A DNA stretch of 64,000 bases from CAWJMF01 sp963843945 (GCA_963843945.1 CAWJMF010000002.1:310001-374000); one strand, 5' to 3'. Counted from the stretch's first letter, positions 45,586-54,210 are shown. Notes: a model not told the origin generated them from the letters alone. A program made the numbers and translations.

Positions 45586-46620
45586 CTACTTTACGCTTGC
45601 GACGTCCGCTTCGGTGACCGGCCCGGCTTTATTCCCCCAAGCGGAGCGCACGTAAGTCGCAACCGCGGCGATCTCGGCGGCGGACAACTGGCCCTTCCAC
45701 GAGGGCATGACGTTGCGGCCGTGCACGATGGTCCCGAGCATCGCGGATGGGTCGGCCGCGTCGACGTGGGCGTTTCCGGCAAGCGCGGGGAAGAGTCCGC
45801 CGCCGCCGCCTTCGCCGTTAGCTGCGTGACAAGTCGTGCATCGCTTTGCGTAGATCGACGCGCCGATCGCCGTCGAAACGGCGGCACCGGCACTCGCGAC
45901 TTGCGACTCGGTCACGCCGGCAGCACTGTTTCCCCACGCCGAGCGAACGTAAGTCGCGACTGCCGCGATGTCGGCGTTGGTCAACTGTCCCTTCCAGGTC
46001 GGCATCGTCCCGTTGAACGTCTTGCCGTTGACCGTCAGCGGACCGCTGCGCCCGTTGACGATGATCGCGATCATCGTTTTGGCGTCCCCCGCGACGACTT
46101 CGGGGTTACCTGCCAAAGGCGGATACGTCGCGCTTCCTTGGCCATTTGCTTGGTGACAGGTCGCGCACTTTTGCGTGAAGAGCTGCGCGCCGCTCAGAGC
46201 CATCGGCGCCTGTGCGGCCGCGACCTGATCCTCCGAAACCGCCGCGCCCTTGTTGGTCCAAGCGGACCGAACGTAAGTGAGGACGGCCGCGATCTCCGCA
46301 TTGCTCAAGGTTCCCGCCCAGGCCGGCATCGTGCCGCTGTAGGTCACGCCGTTGATTTGGATCGGACCCGTGCGGCCATGAAGCACCGTGCTGATGAGGC
46401 CGGCCGTATCGGCAGCATTGAGGTCCGGATTGCCCGCAAGCGGTGGGTAGGGACCGCTGCCCAGTCCCGTCATGGCGTGACAAGCAGAGCAGCGCTGCGC
46501 GAATATCGCCTTGCCGCTTATTTCGGTGGCAGCCACGGCCGTCGCCGGGCGAACGGCATGGGCAAACGAGAATGCGACGTAGCCGGCGACCGTAAGCACG
46601 ATGAGCGCCCGAAGTGTCAT
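45586..46620 (-). CDS. Triheme c-type cytochrome made of three class I domains
   Basis: A 344-residue exported cytochrome. A signal segment (ALIVLTVAGYVAFSFAHA) is followed by three repeats of about 108 residues, each with a haem site (CSACH at 44, CATCH at 152, CTTCH at 261) and a distal Met (GTMPAW, GTMPTW, NVMPSW), and each ending in a YVRSAW helix. The close similarity of the repeats indicates internal duplication. It would shuttle electrons in the periplasm. It is the first gene of a pair with the cytochrome-porin, its likely outer-membrane partner. ATG 46620. Confidence 0.88.
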   Translation of the reverse strand: MTLRALIVLTVAGYVAFSFAHAVRPATAVAATEISGKAIFAQRCSACHAMTGLGSGPYPPLAGNPDLNAADTAGLISTVLHGRTGPIQINGVTYSGTMPAWAGTLSNAEIAAVLTYVRSAWTNKGAAVSEDQVAAAQAPMALSGAQLFTQKCATCHQANGQGSATYPPLAGNPEVVAGDAKTMIAIIVNGRSGPLTVNGKTFNGTMPTWKGQLTNADIAAVATYVRSAWGNSAAGVTESQVASAGAAVSTAIGASIYAKRCTTCHAANGEGGGGGLFPALAGNAHVDAADPSAMLGTIVHGRNVMPSWKGQLSAAEIAAVATYVRSAWGNKAGPVTEADVASVK

Positions 46621-46749
46621 ACCGCGATCCCCTCGCTCGAAAGCATTCAAACTTCACAGCGCTTACGCTCGCGTTGGAATCATCCTCTTAAGGAAGAGCA
46701 GCGGTTGAAGATAGGCGAGGCTAATTTGGAGTTCGTACTCGTTTTGCGC

Positions 46750-46778
46750 AAAAAAAAGCCCGCGAGCTTCGCGGGCTT
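46750..46778 (-). terminator. Rho-independent terminator after the DUF1059 gene
   Basis: On the minus strand AAGCCCGCGA/TCGCGGGCTT (10 base pairs) is followed by a run of eight T (46750-46757). It separates the cupin-DUF1059 unit from the cytochrome genes downstream. Confidence 0.85.
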
Positions 46779-46801
46779 CATACGATCGACGTCCCGTCGG
46801 T

Positions 46802-46999
46802 TTAACGTGTTTTCTCGTCCCGTAATGCGCCCCGCAGCTCGTTGACGAGCCCGGGACCGGGCGCGTGACCGTGACTTGAGACGGCATGTTCGGCTGCGGC
46901 CTTGAGCACTTCGGACTCTGAGCCCGAAATGGTCAGCGTGCAGTTCGCCTCGCTTGGGAATTCGCGACAGTCGATAACCTTGCGCGTGCTTGTTTGCAT
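46802..46999 (-). CDS. DUF1059 family small protein
   Basis: A 65-residue protein with the DUF1059 pattern: KVIDCREF, EANCTLTISGSESEVLKAAAEHAVSSHGH in pieces (Cys at two positions, His near the end). Function unknown. ATG 46999 follows AGGAGG. It lies 19 bases after the cupin stop, on the same strand, ahead of a terminator. Confidence 0.8.
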   Translation of the reverse strand: MQTSTRKVIDCREFPSEANCTLTISGSESEVLKAAAEHAVSSHGHAPGPGLVNELRGALRDEKTR

Positions 47000-47018
47000 C
47001 TGAGTGCCTCCTGAAAGC

Positions 47019-47390
47019 TTAAGCTTTCTTAGCGTATTTGGTCGCGCCGAACCAGTCGACGACGACGACCGGCTCGTTCCCGACGACCCAGGCGTCATGT
47101 CCGCTCGGCAACGAGGTGACGTCGCCCGGCCCGGCGACCATCTCGGTGCCGTCGTCCATGCGAATCGCCAGTTTGCCCGAAACGTGGTATTGGAAGTGGG
47201 GGGCTTCGCAGCTCGACGTACCGGCGATCGGCTTGACGTCGGCGGACCAACGCCAACCGGGCTCGAAAACGAGCCGGCCGACTTCGGCGTCGCCGACTCC
47301 TACGATCTCCGCCCTGCCGTGCGGAAACGTGCGCACCTCATCGGGGCGGCTGAAGGTCTTGTGTTCGGTTCTCTGCTCGTGGTTATGCAT
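47019..47390 (-). CDS. Cupin domain protein
   Basis: A 123-residue single-domain cupin: GRLVFEPGWRWSADVKPI and HFQYHVSGKLAIRMDDG with PGDVTSLPSGHDAWV carry the two cupin motifs. The ligands seem partly altered, since motif 1 has few His. Probably a small-molecule binding or modifying protein. Transcribed divergently from the TetR gene, from a promoter whose spacer holds a TetR-type palindrome. Confidence 0.82.
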   Translation of the reverse strand: MHNHEQRTEHKTFSRPDEVRTFPHGRAEIVGVGDAEVGRLVFEPGWRWSADVKPIAGTSSCEAPHFQYHVSGKLAIRMDDGTEMVAGPGDVTSLPSGHDAWVVGNEPVVVVDWFGATKYAKKA

Positions 47391-47435
47391 GGTACATCCC
47401 CACCTAAGAACGAAGCGTGCGCCTAGCAGGAATAG

Positions 47436-47453
47436 TTACCAACCTGCAGGTAA
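47436..47453. promoter_or_regulatory. TetR-type operator, distal copy
   Basis: TTACC-N8-GGTAA palindrome, with ACCTGCAGGT at its centre, in the cupin-TetR gap. The other copy is 26 bases to the right. Confidence 0.55.
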
Positions 47454-47457
47454 GTAA

Positions 47458-47486
47458 GTTCTACTCTACTAGTAGGTAAATGTCAA
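47458..47486 (-). promoter_or_regulatory. Promoter of the cupin gene with an operator in the spacer
   Basis: Minus strand TTGACA (47481-47486), 17-base spacer, TAGAAC (47458-47463). The spacer contains the palindrome CTACTAGTAG (47466-47475), part of an 18-base site (47462-47479) ending AGGTAA like the distal copy. Binding there would block RNA polymerase, so TetR repression of the cupin unit is likely. Confidence 0.6.
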
Positions 47487-48104
47487 GTGAAAACTCTTTC
47501 TCGTCCGTTGCCCGATCGGGCCCTCCCCAAATCGCGGTCGGCGGCCGCCGAAGGCGTGCTCGATGCGGCCGAGCAGTTAGCCCAAATTCGCGGCTTCAAC
47601 GGCTTTAGCTACGCCGACGTGGCCGCCAAGCTGTCGGTCACAAAGGCCAGCATCCACTATCACTTCCCTTCGAAGACCGACCTCGGTCTGGCTCTGATCG
47701 AGAGATACGGCCTCATCTTCGGAGCGGCGCTCGAGGCGATCGAGCGCCAGACCGACGACGCCGGTGAGAAGCTGCGCCGCTATGTCCGCCTCTACGACAG
47801 CGTGATGTGCAGCGAGCGCATGTGCTTGTGCGGCATGCTCGCCGCCGAGTACGCGACGCTTCCCGAAGCGATGCAACGAGAACTCCGGCGGTTCTTCGAC
47901 GCGAACGAAGTCTGGCTAGCCGCAGTCTTGGAGCGCGGGCGCCGTGAGGCTAAACTCAGATTCCGCGAATCGGCCCGCGAGCGAGCCCGCACGGTGCTCG
48001 GCGCGCTGGAGGGCGCGATGCTGGTGGCACGCACCTACGGCGACGTCCGGCGGTTCCGCTCGGCCGCGCGCAACGTGCTAGCGGATCTTGGGGTAGACTC
48101 CTAG
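47487..48104 (+). CDS. TetR family transcriptional regulator
   Basis: A 205-residue regulator. The N-terminal helix-turn-helix reads GVLDAAEQLAQIRGFNGFSY, ADVAAKLSVTKASIHYHFPSKTDL in adjacent parts; the C-terminal ligand domain has MCSERMCLCGMLAAEYATLP with three cysteines, which could be redox- or metal-responsive. It should bind the two palindromes in the gap to its left and control itself and the cupin-DUF1059 unit. Start GTG 47487. Confidence 0.9.
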   Translation: MKTLSRPLPDRALPKSRSAAAEGVLDAAEQLAQIRGFNGFSYADVAAKLSVTKASIHYHFPSKTDLGLALIERYGLIFGAALEAIERQTDDAGEKLRRYVRLYDSVMCSERMCLCGMLAAEYATLPEAMQRELRRFFDANEVWLAAVLERGRREAKLRFRESARERARTVLGALEGAMLVARTYGDVRRFRSAARNVLADLGVDS

Positions 48105-48138
48105 GGCTAAGTCTCGCGCGTAGCGACCCGACCGCCCT

Positions 48139-49911
48139 CTAGGTCACGACGGCAACGTGCGATCGATTCAAGCCCGGCGAATAGATGTCGTTGATGTTCC
48201 AGTGGCCGCCCGTTGGAACGGCTTCGTTCTGCATCATCACGTCGACGACGAACGGTCGATTCGAAGCGATCGCCTTTTCCAGCGCAGGTTTGAATTCCGC
48301 CGCCGATCGAATTTGCACGCCGTCCGCCCCGTAGCCGCGAGCGATGGCGGCGAAGTCCGGTGAATACGGCTCACCGTCCCGGTAGAAAAGGCATCCGAAC
48401 GGCGGTCCCGTAGTGGGCCATTTCGAGCCCTGCGATCGTTCCGTACGCGCGATTGTTCATCACGATCCACACGACGGGCACGTTCGCCTCGACGGCGGTC
48501 GCAATGACGGAAGGATTCTGGCCGAAGCCCGCCGTCACCGACGAGCGCGACGACGACCTTGTCCGGGTTTGGCCAGCTTTGCCCCGATGGCCGCGGGCGC
48601 GCCAAAACCCATCGTGGCGTATCCACCGGGCGTCAGAATGCTGCCCGGCGTGTAGATCGGGAACTGCTGCCCGACGCCGTTCTTATTCCAACCGACGTCG
48701 GTCGTAATGATGGCATCGCGCGGAAGCACCTCGCGCACGACCGAGAGGATGCGCTCCGGCCTCATCGGAAACGCGTCATCGTTCTGATGCCGAGCGTTGC
48801 TCTTCGCAAAAGCGTCGCGATTCGCAGCGATCTCTCGGATCAGCGCGCCGTTGCGCCGCCCGGCCGGCAGCAGTCGCTTGGCAACGCGATTGAGCACCTA
48901 GAGCGACTGCTTCAGGTCGGCGACGACGCCGATTTCCGCCGGATAGTTGCGGCCGATCTCACTAGGATCGATGTCGATATGGATCAGACGCGTCGGCGGG
49001 AAATTGAACGTGAAGCGCGGATCCCACGAACTGCAGTCCGCTTCGGAAAACCGTGTTCCAAGCGCGAGGATGTAATCGGCGGCCTTGCACTTCTCGTTGA
49101 TGAACGCGGTTCCCCAGAAGCCCGTCATTCCGAGCGTCATCGGGTGATCGTCCGGCAGGACGCCCTTGCCCATCAGGCTGTGCGCAACCGGCAGGCTCAG
49201 GTGGGTCACGAACTCGTTGAGTTCCTCGGCTGCATCGGCAAGGATGACGCCGCCACCGACATAGACCAGCGGGTTCTTCGGCGCTCGAGAAGCGTTTGGA
49301 CGATCCGCGCCGCGGTTTCATCGTCGATCGAGGGCTTGTGCAAGCTGCCGGGTGTTGAGTCCTTGGCGTTCAAAGAGTTCGACGTCGATCTCCTTCGAAA
49401 AAATATCCATCGGGACGGAGACCAGCACTGCGCCGGGCCGCCCGCTCTCGGCAAGCTGGAACGCCTTTTCGATGATCTCCGGAAACAAGTCGGGCCGGTC
49501 GACGCGCCAGGCGCGCTTGACAAAAGGACGATAGATTTCGAACTGCGACGCGTCGGAGTGGAGGTTCACTTCTTGGTGCGGATGTTTGCCGTGATAGTGG
49601 CTCGGCACGTCGCCGGCGATCACCACCATGGGGATCGAATCGAGGGCGGCGTTCGCTACGCCGGTAGCCGCGTTCGTGAGCCCGGGCCCGAGGTGGCTCA
49701 GAACGACGGCGGTGCGGTGGCTGGCGCGCGCGTAACCATCGGCTGCATGCGCCGCGATCTGTTCGTGCCGCGTATTGATGAAGCGGATCTTCTTGCTCTT
49801 GGCCAGTTCGGCGAGGACGGCAATATTGGTATGGCCGCATAACCCGAAAACGAATTCGACGTCGCGGTTCTCGAGGTAGCGTACGAGTTGACGTGAGATG
49901 AGTTCTTTCAC
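48139..49911 (-). CDS. ThDP-dependent decarboxylase/acetolactate-synthase-like enzyme, six frameshifts
   Basis: About 588 residues after removing six extra bases (near 49340, 49292, 49283, 48572, 48526, 48404). The Pyr domain has the catalytic Glu in INTRHEQIAAHAADGYAR; the PP domain has the ThDP motif from GDGGFGQNPSV to VMNNRAYG. A TAG stands in frame at 48897-48899 between the central and PP domains. The family decarboxylates 2-oxo acids, with or without ligation. The aldehyde dehydrogenase just upstream suggests an aldehyde product. GTG 49911 follows GAGGAGG. The substrate is not known. Confidence 0.8.
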
Positions 49912-49933
49912 GAAGCCCTCCTCAGGGCGTCGA

Positions 49934-51425
49934 TCATCGCCGGATAAATGGATTGGGTACGTCGAGATCTGCGGAGATCCAGACGCACTTCGTTTCGAGA
50001 TATTCTTTGATCGCGTCGATCCCCGATTCGCGCCCCACACCCGAATCCTTGTAGCCACCGAACGGCGACGTAAAGCTGGTGGCGCGATAATTGTTGACCC
50101 AGACCGTCCCGGCCTTGAGCTTGTCGGTCATCAGCATCGCGCGACGCAGGTCTTTCGTCCAGACGGCGGCGGCTAATCCAAAAGCGATGTCGTTGCCGAT
50201 TCGTATCGCGTCGGCTTCGTCTTCGAAGCGGATGACGGCGAGCACGGGGCCGAACACTTCCTCTTGCGCGATTCGCATGCTGTTTTTCACCTCGACGAAT
50301 ATCGTCGGTTCGACGAACATGCCCGCGCCGAGGTCGGGCCGGCTGTTGCCCCCGAGAACGCAGCGCGCGCCCTCGTCCCGCGCGATCTGAATGTACGAGA
50401 GGATCTTCTCGAATTGCGGCCGCGTCGAGATCGGTCCGATCTGCGTGTCGGGTTGCGTCGGATCCCCGATCTTCGCGGTCTTCACGAACTCGACGAGTTT
50501 CGCGACGAAAGCGTCGTGGATGCTTTCCTGCAACAACAGCCGGGAGCCGGCCTGGCAGCTCTGGCCCGAAGCCGCGAAAATCCCGGAGACGACGCCCTTC
50601 ACCGCTTGGTCGAGGTCGGCGTCGTCGAAGACGATATTCGGCGACTTACCGCCCAGCTCGAGGGTTACGGTCTTGAGTCCCCGCGCAGCGAGCTCGTAGA
50701 TCCGGCGCCCCGCGGCATCCCCGCCGGTAAATCCGATGTGCGCGACCTTGGGGTGCGTTACCAGGGCCTCGCCGACTTCGACGCCGAGTCCCGTGACGAC
50801 GTTGACGACGCCGTCCGGCAGGCCGGCCTCCGCGGACAGTCGAGCAAATTCAATCATCGACGCCGAGGTGAACTCAGAGGGTTTGACGACCACGGTGCAG
50901 CCGGCGGCTAAGGCCGGCGCTAACTTCCAACTGGTTAGCGTCAGAGGCGAGTTCCACGGCGTAATGATTGCGACGACGCCCTTCGGCTCGAACTTCGTGT
51001 AAGCAAAAACGCCTTTCTTGTCGGTTGGAATTACCGAGCCTTGAATCTTGTCCGCCAGACCGGCGTAGTACTTGAAGTAGTCGCCCACGTATCGCACTTG
51101 GGCGATGACCTCCGAGGCGAGCTTACCGTTGTCACGCTGCTCGATCTCGGCTAAGCCGCGTAGCATTGGCGACAACGAAATCGCCGAAATTCCAGAGCAT
51201 ATGTCCGCGCTGCGTTGCGGTGCACTCCGGCCATCGACCCGTCTTGAAAGCGTTGCTCGCCGCCGTCACGGCAGTCTCCACGTCCCGCGCGTCGCTCCGT
51301 GCTATCCACGCCCACACCTCGCCGGTGAACGGATTCTCCGTCGGTAGATATTTGCCCGACGCGGGCTCGACTGCCGAGCCATTGATGTAGTTATCGTACT
51401 TGGGGAGTTCGACCGAGATTGACAT
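49934..51425 (-). CDS. NAD(P)-dependent aldehyde dehydrogenase, one frameshift
   Basis: About 496 residues after removing one extra base near 51160. Blocks: ITPWNSPLTLTSWKLAPAL, KPSEFTSAS, GFTGGDAAGRR, the catalytic Glu in LELGGKSPNIVF and the nucleophile Cys in ASGQSCQAGSR; EEVFGPVLAVIRF and FGGYKDSGVGRE close the domain. The break falls between ANATRL and AEIEQRD. ATG 51425. It precedes the ThDP enzyme by 22 bases on the same strand, so a 2-oxo acid to carboxylate pathway (decarboxylation then oxidation) is plausible. Confidence 0.88.
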
Positions 51426-51692
51426 GGCGTCGCCTTTGCGAGATGGAGGCGGACCCCGAAGCTTTGACAGTTCGGCGCTTTGCTCATCCGGAGCGGCGCC
51501 GTCCGGGAGCGGCTGAGCGCGAGGTCGCGCCACATCGCGGCCCGAGCCCGCCTGCGGAGGCCGCGAGAAATCCGCGGACGCGCAGCGAGGGGCGCTCGGT
51601 TCACGGCGACTTCGGACTCGCACACTCGAGCGTTTCCGGACACTGCACCACGCGATCCACAAGCGGGCGCCGCCCGGGATCGTTGGCATGAA

Positions 51693-51717
51693 AAGAGCCC
51701 GTCGCTACGGGCTCTAA
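51693..51717 (-). terminator. Rho-independent terminator next to a displaced tRNA 3' fragment
   Basis: On the minus strand AGAGCCCGT/ACGGGCTCT with a short loop and a TTTT end. It lies just after the displaced tRNA-Ala 3' fragment, as expected if it was the original tRNA terminator before integration. Confidence 0.75.
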
Positions 51718-51721
51718 TCTC

Positions 51722-51763
51722 TGAAGATGAGGAGGCTCAAACTCCTGACATTGGACTTGCCAA
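51722..51763 (-). repeat. Displaced copy of the tRNA-Ala 3' half (old attachment site)
   Basis: Matches tRNA-Ala(TGC) from the anticodon loop to the discriminator base over 42 positions with about seven differences. The T-arm AGGAG/CTCCT is intact. It cannot form a tRNA alone. Confidence 0.65.
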
Positions 51764-51812
51764 TTCGCTTCAGGCGGTGCGGGTAGTGCGTCGGCACTGG
51801 AAACGGTTCATT

Positions 51813-52040
51813 CTAGCGTTTGCCGGCGTGCGTCGCCGTCCGTCCCAATCCGACTACCGGAAGACGACCCAAACCGACCAACACGAGATCTGCGGCACCG
51901 AGTGCAACGACCGTGACCTCGCGCCGTGTCAGCGCGACCTTCAATAAAATGCGACGCGATAGCACCAGAACGATTCCCATGAGGACAAGCATGACGCCCA
52001 TGCTGAGACAAGCGACTTGCAAGCTCTTGAGTGCGATCAT
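51813..52040 (-). CDS. Possible small membrane protein
   Basis: A 75-residue frame with two hydrophobic segments (about 8-30 and 42-62: GVMLVLMGIVLVLS, VTVVALGAADLVLVGLG). Only a weak AAGGGA lies before the ATG. It sits inside the decayed element, where no other gene is intact. It may be a cargo gene or chance. Confidence 0.35.
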   Translation of the reverse strand: MIALKSLQVACLSMGVMLVLMGIVLVLSRRILLKVALTRREVTVVALGAADLVLVGLGRLPVVGLGRTATHAGKR

Positions 52041-52559
52041 GGAAGGTTCCCTTGCGAGCGTGAACAGCTTGGTGCGCCTGCGCTTCGACGGCCGGCTCGA
52101 GGAACTCCCTGGTTCAGCGGGAGTGCGAGCCGTTCAGTGTTGCCGCGCACTTCCTTGAGCTTGCCTTCGCCGTGACGGCTGTCACGCTGTCCAAACCGTT
52201 TTGCGCGTCGCCGCAGCCCCAGCGTGGCGCCTTGTCCTTTGCATCTTGGGCCCGATGTGGTCCAGGAGACCGAGGGATTGCGCCGGCGCTGCTCACGCGC
52301 TCGCGAGCCCTCGCGCGTCGCCCGCCACGCATCACGCGGCGCGCGGCGAACGACGGCAACGATTGGCGGGCCGTACAGGTAGCATCGCAGCGTCGGAGCG
52401 CCGTTCGTGATCAGGAAAATCAAGTCGACCGGATCCGCGAGGCCCTTCTTTTGCCCGTCCGTGCCGCTGCGTGAGGGCTGCGAGCTCCACGTCACCTCGG
52501 TTGATACGCCGGCGTGACGTTTCCGTCTTCGTCCTTACCAATTTCGAGGTAGCCGCCGA

Positions 52560-52700
52560 CTTCTTGGACTGCCTAGGTACGTGCGCGCTTCACGATCTGC
52601 GACACTTCCTTGCTAGCGCGATGATTAGCGAGGGTGTACCGGTGACGAATCAATCGTGTGCCGCCACCGAAGAAAAAGGGCCCGACGTCGTGAGGGTCTG
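52560..52700 (+). pseudogene. Tyrosine recombinase (integrase) remnant
   Basis: The stretch ALHDLRHFLASAMISEGVPV matches the catalytic HxxRH box of phage-type integrases (usually HDLRHTFAS...L..GV). The regions before and after it do not align: the upstream Arg box and the final Tyr are absent. It lies about 170 bases from the tRNA-Ala end and points toward it, the usual place for an integrase gene. Confidence 0.6.
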
Positions 52701-52773
52701 GCTGTCAAAAGTGGCTGCCAGCGCTTTTTTGACGGACCTCTCATTTCGCCGGAAACCCTTGGTTCAGCGGCTG

Positions 52774-52846
52774 TGGAGATGAGGAGGCTCGAACTCCTGA
52801 CATCCAACTTGCAAAGCTGGCGCTCTACCAACTGAGCTACATCCCC
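52774..52846 (-). tRNA. tRNA-Ala (anticodon TGC)
   Basis: A 73-base tRNA: acceptor GGGGATG/CATCTCC (one G-U), D-arm GCTC...GAGC, anticodon loop TTTGCAA giving TGC, T-loop TTCGAGC. No CCA is encoded. Its 3' half is the attachment site of the decayed element. Confidence 0.95.
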
Positions 52847-52863
52847 ACGGGCTCGTGGGACTA

Positions 52864-53244
52864 TTAGCGTCCGCGGGATTCGCTCACTGTCCGGGAGTGA
52901 CCATCGTTTAGCAGCCTATGCGAGAGCGCCGTAAGGGACAATGCGCCACAATTCAGCGTGGCGGTTCCGGGTACTGGCTGCGAATTACAGGCAGAGGTCT
53001 CTTCGAGGCACGCCCAGTCGGCTGATAAACAGCGTGATGCAATACGGTCCGTAGCTTCCAAACTGAAGGTAACCTGGCCGCTTGCGTTCGTGGTCATCGT
53101 GCTCAAGATGGGTGGCGCGGGTGTAACCCCGTCCGATTCGAGCGCTCTCGAAAGATTGACCGTCGCACCAGCCTGCGGGCCACCACCCGGAGCGTTCACC
53201 GTCACGACGAGCGAACTCGCGTTCTTTGCGTGCTTGGCGTATTG
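52864..53244 (-). pseudogene. Fragment of an Ig-like-repeat surface protein
   Basis: About 126 residues opened by a TAA upstream and with no good start. The first 60 are an invasin/Big-type Ig-like repeat: SSLVVTVNAPGGGPQ, AGATVNLSRALESDG, TNASGQVTFSLEATD. The rest is ordinary sequence with several Cys. Looks like the remains of a larger adhesin-like gene. Confidence 0.42.
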
Positions 53245-53692
53245 TTATTGCTGCCGCTGCACGCGCACAGCGCAAGTACAACGGAGCCCGTAAAGAAAAA
53301 GGCGCGGATTCATTAGGCCTCTACAACTTCGATCAGAGAGACGCCCTTCGAAGTGAGGGTCGAGACCTCGGTTCGGCCACTGGTTATCGCGTTCCACTAT
53401 TCGCCAAAAGTCCGCGATTAACCGTTGCCTCGCTCCGGAGTCCCTCGTAACCTCGGTCCACTCTATCGGGGGTGCCAACTTGTGCAGGCTCGATCCGTCG
53501 CTTGAAGCCTTCACCGACGAGACCGGATCAAGATTGCGGCCGAGCAGCGATAGCGAAGCGCTAGATCAGGTTCCGGCGCGCAAGCTCGAGGGGGAGCGCA
53601 GCGCGTTGACACCTTGCCGGCATCTCAGCCGGGTGGTAGGCGGCCGAAAAAGCCCTTCCAACCGTTTCGCAACGGCTACAGCGCTCGGGTAC
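53245..53692. other. Stretch without recognisable genes
   Basis: Both strands hold only short, unconvincing frames. It lies between the Ig-like fragment and tRNA-Ile and may be decayed sequence. Confidence 0.5.
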
Positions 53693-53719
53693 AAAAAAGC
53701 CCGTAAGCACGGGCTTTCT
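53693..53719 (-). terminator. Rho-independent terminator after tRNA-Ile
   Basis: On the minus strand AAAGCCCGT/ACGGGCTTT with a GCTT loop and a T run, starting just past the encoded CCA of tRNA-Ile. Confidence 0.85.
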
Positions 53720-53720
53720 C

Positions 53721-53797
53721 TGGTGGGCCATCCTGGGTTCGAACCAGGGACCTCATGCTTATCAAGCATGCGCTCTAACCAGCTGAGCTAATGGCCC
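53721..53797 (-). tRNA. tRNA-Ile (anticodon GAT)
   Basis: A 77-base tRNA with encoded CCA: acceptor GGGCCAT/ATGGCCC, anticodon loop TTGATAA giving GAT, T-loop TTCGAAC. It is on the same strand as tRNA-Ala(TGC), 874 bases upstream of it. These two usually sit in the 16S-23S spacer; no rRNA is present here. Confidence 0.96.
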
Positions 53798-53850
53798 GAA
53801 AGGAGCCTGGCTTCATTCCAGGGGCGGGCCGGCGCTCCTGTCCGCGGCGG

Positions 53851-54210
53851 CTAGATCAAGGCGATCCACTTCTTGATGAGTTCGTCGTCCTTTTTGCGCT
53901 GCTCCATCGCCATGTCGCGCAGGATGTTCATCTCGCGCAAGAATTCGGCGCGCTGCTGCTGGGAGTAGTCGAAGTCGCTGCGCAGGCGGTCGAGCCGGGC
54001 GTCGCGGTCCTGGATTCGTACCTGCTGGCGCAGCATCAAGAGTTCGGCCCGGCGTACGAGCTCGTCGCTGAGCGCTGGAGGCCGAGTCGGGGACGGGATC
54101 TGCCGTGTCGTCGGGCGGTAGGGCGGACGCTCCCGCTGCGTCGACGGCAGGCGGGCCGGCCTGCGAGCGCCGCCGGCGCGCCGGCTTCGATCGCGCACGA
54201 GTCGGCTCAA
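53851..54210 (-). CDS. Coiled-coil protein, paralogue of its upstream neighbour
   Basis: Up to 119 residues. The first 45 are Arg/Pro-rich and may be untranslated if the start is later (TTG 54210 or GTG 54198). The last 70 are one long charged helix ending FLREMNILRDMAMEQRKKDD, clearly related to MREMNTLRDVAMKQREAD in the neighbouring gene. Function unknown. TTGA overlap with the upstream gene. Confidence 0.55.
   Translation of the reverse strand: MSRLVRDRSRRAGGARRPARLPSTQRERPPYRPTTRQIPSPTRPPALSDELVRRAELLMLRQQVRIQDRDARLDRLRSDFDYSQQQRAEFLREMNILRDMAMEQRKKDDELIKKWIALI

Larger units (their letters stand above)
51722..52815. mobile_element. Decayed tRNA-Ala-targeted integrative element
   Basis: Bounded by the intact 3' part of tRNA-Ala (52774-52815) and a diverged copy of the same 42 bases (51722-51763) in the same orientation. 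About 1 kb lies between. It holds an integrase remnant (HDLRH at 52591-52605) and a possible small membrane protein. The tRNA keeps a working 3' end while the displaced copy has mutated and retains the terminator. Most of 52041-52560 has no recognisable content. Confidence 0.6.

Noticed and set aside
51764..52773. A CRISPR array or other ordered repeats in the gene-poor stretch
   Set aside because: No regular direct repeats were seen here or elsewhere in the window.
52847..53720. Part of an rRNA operon between the Ile and Ala tRNAs
   Set aside because: No conserved 16S, 23S or 5S segments are visible on either strand.
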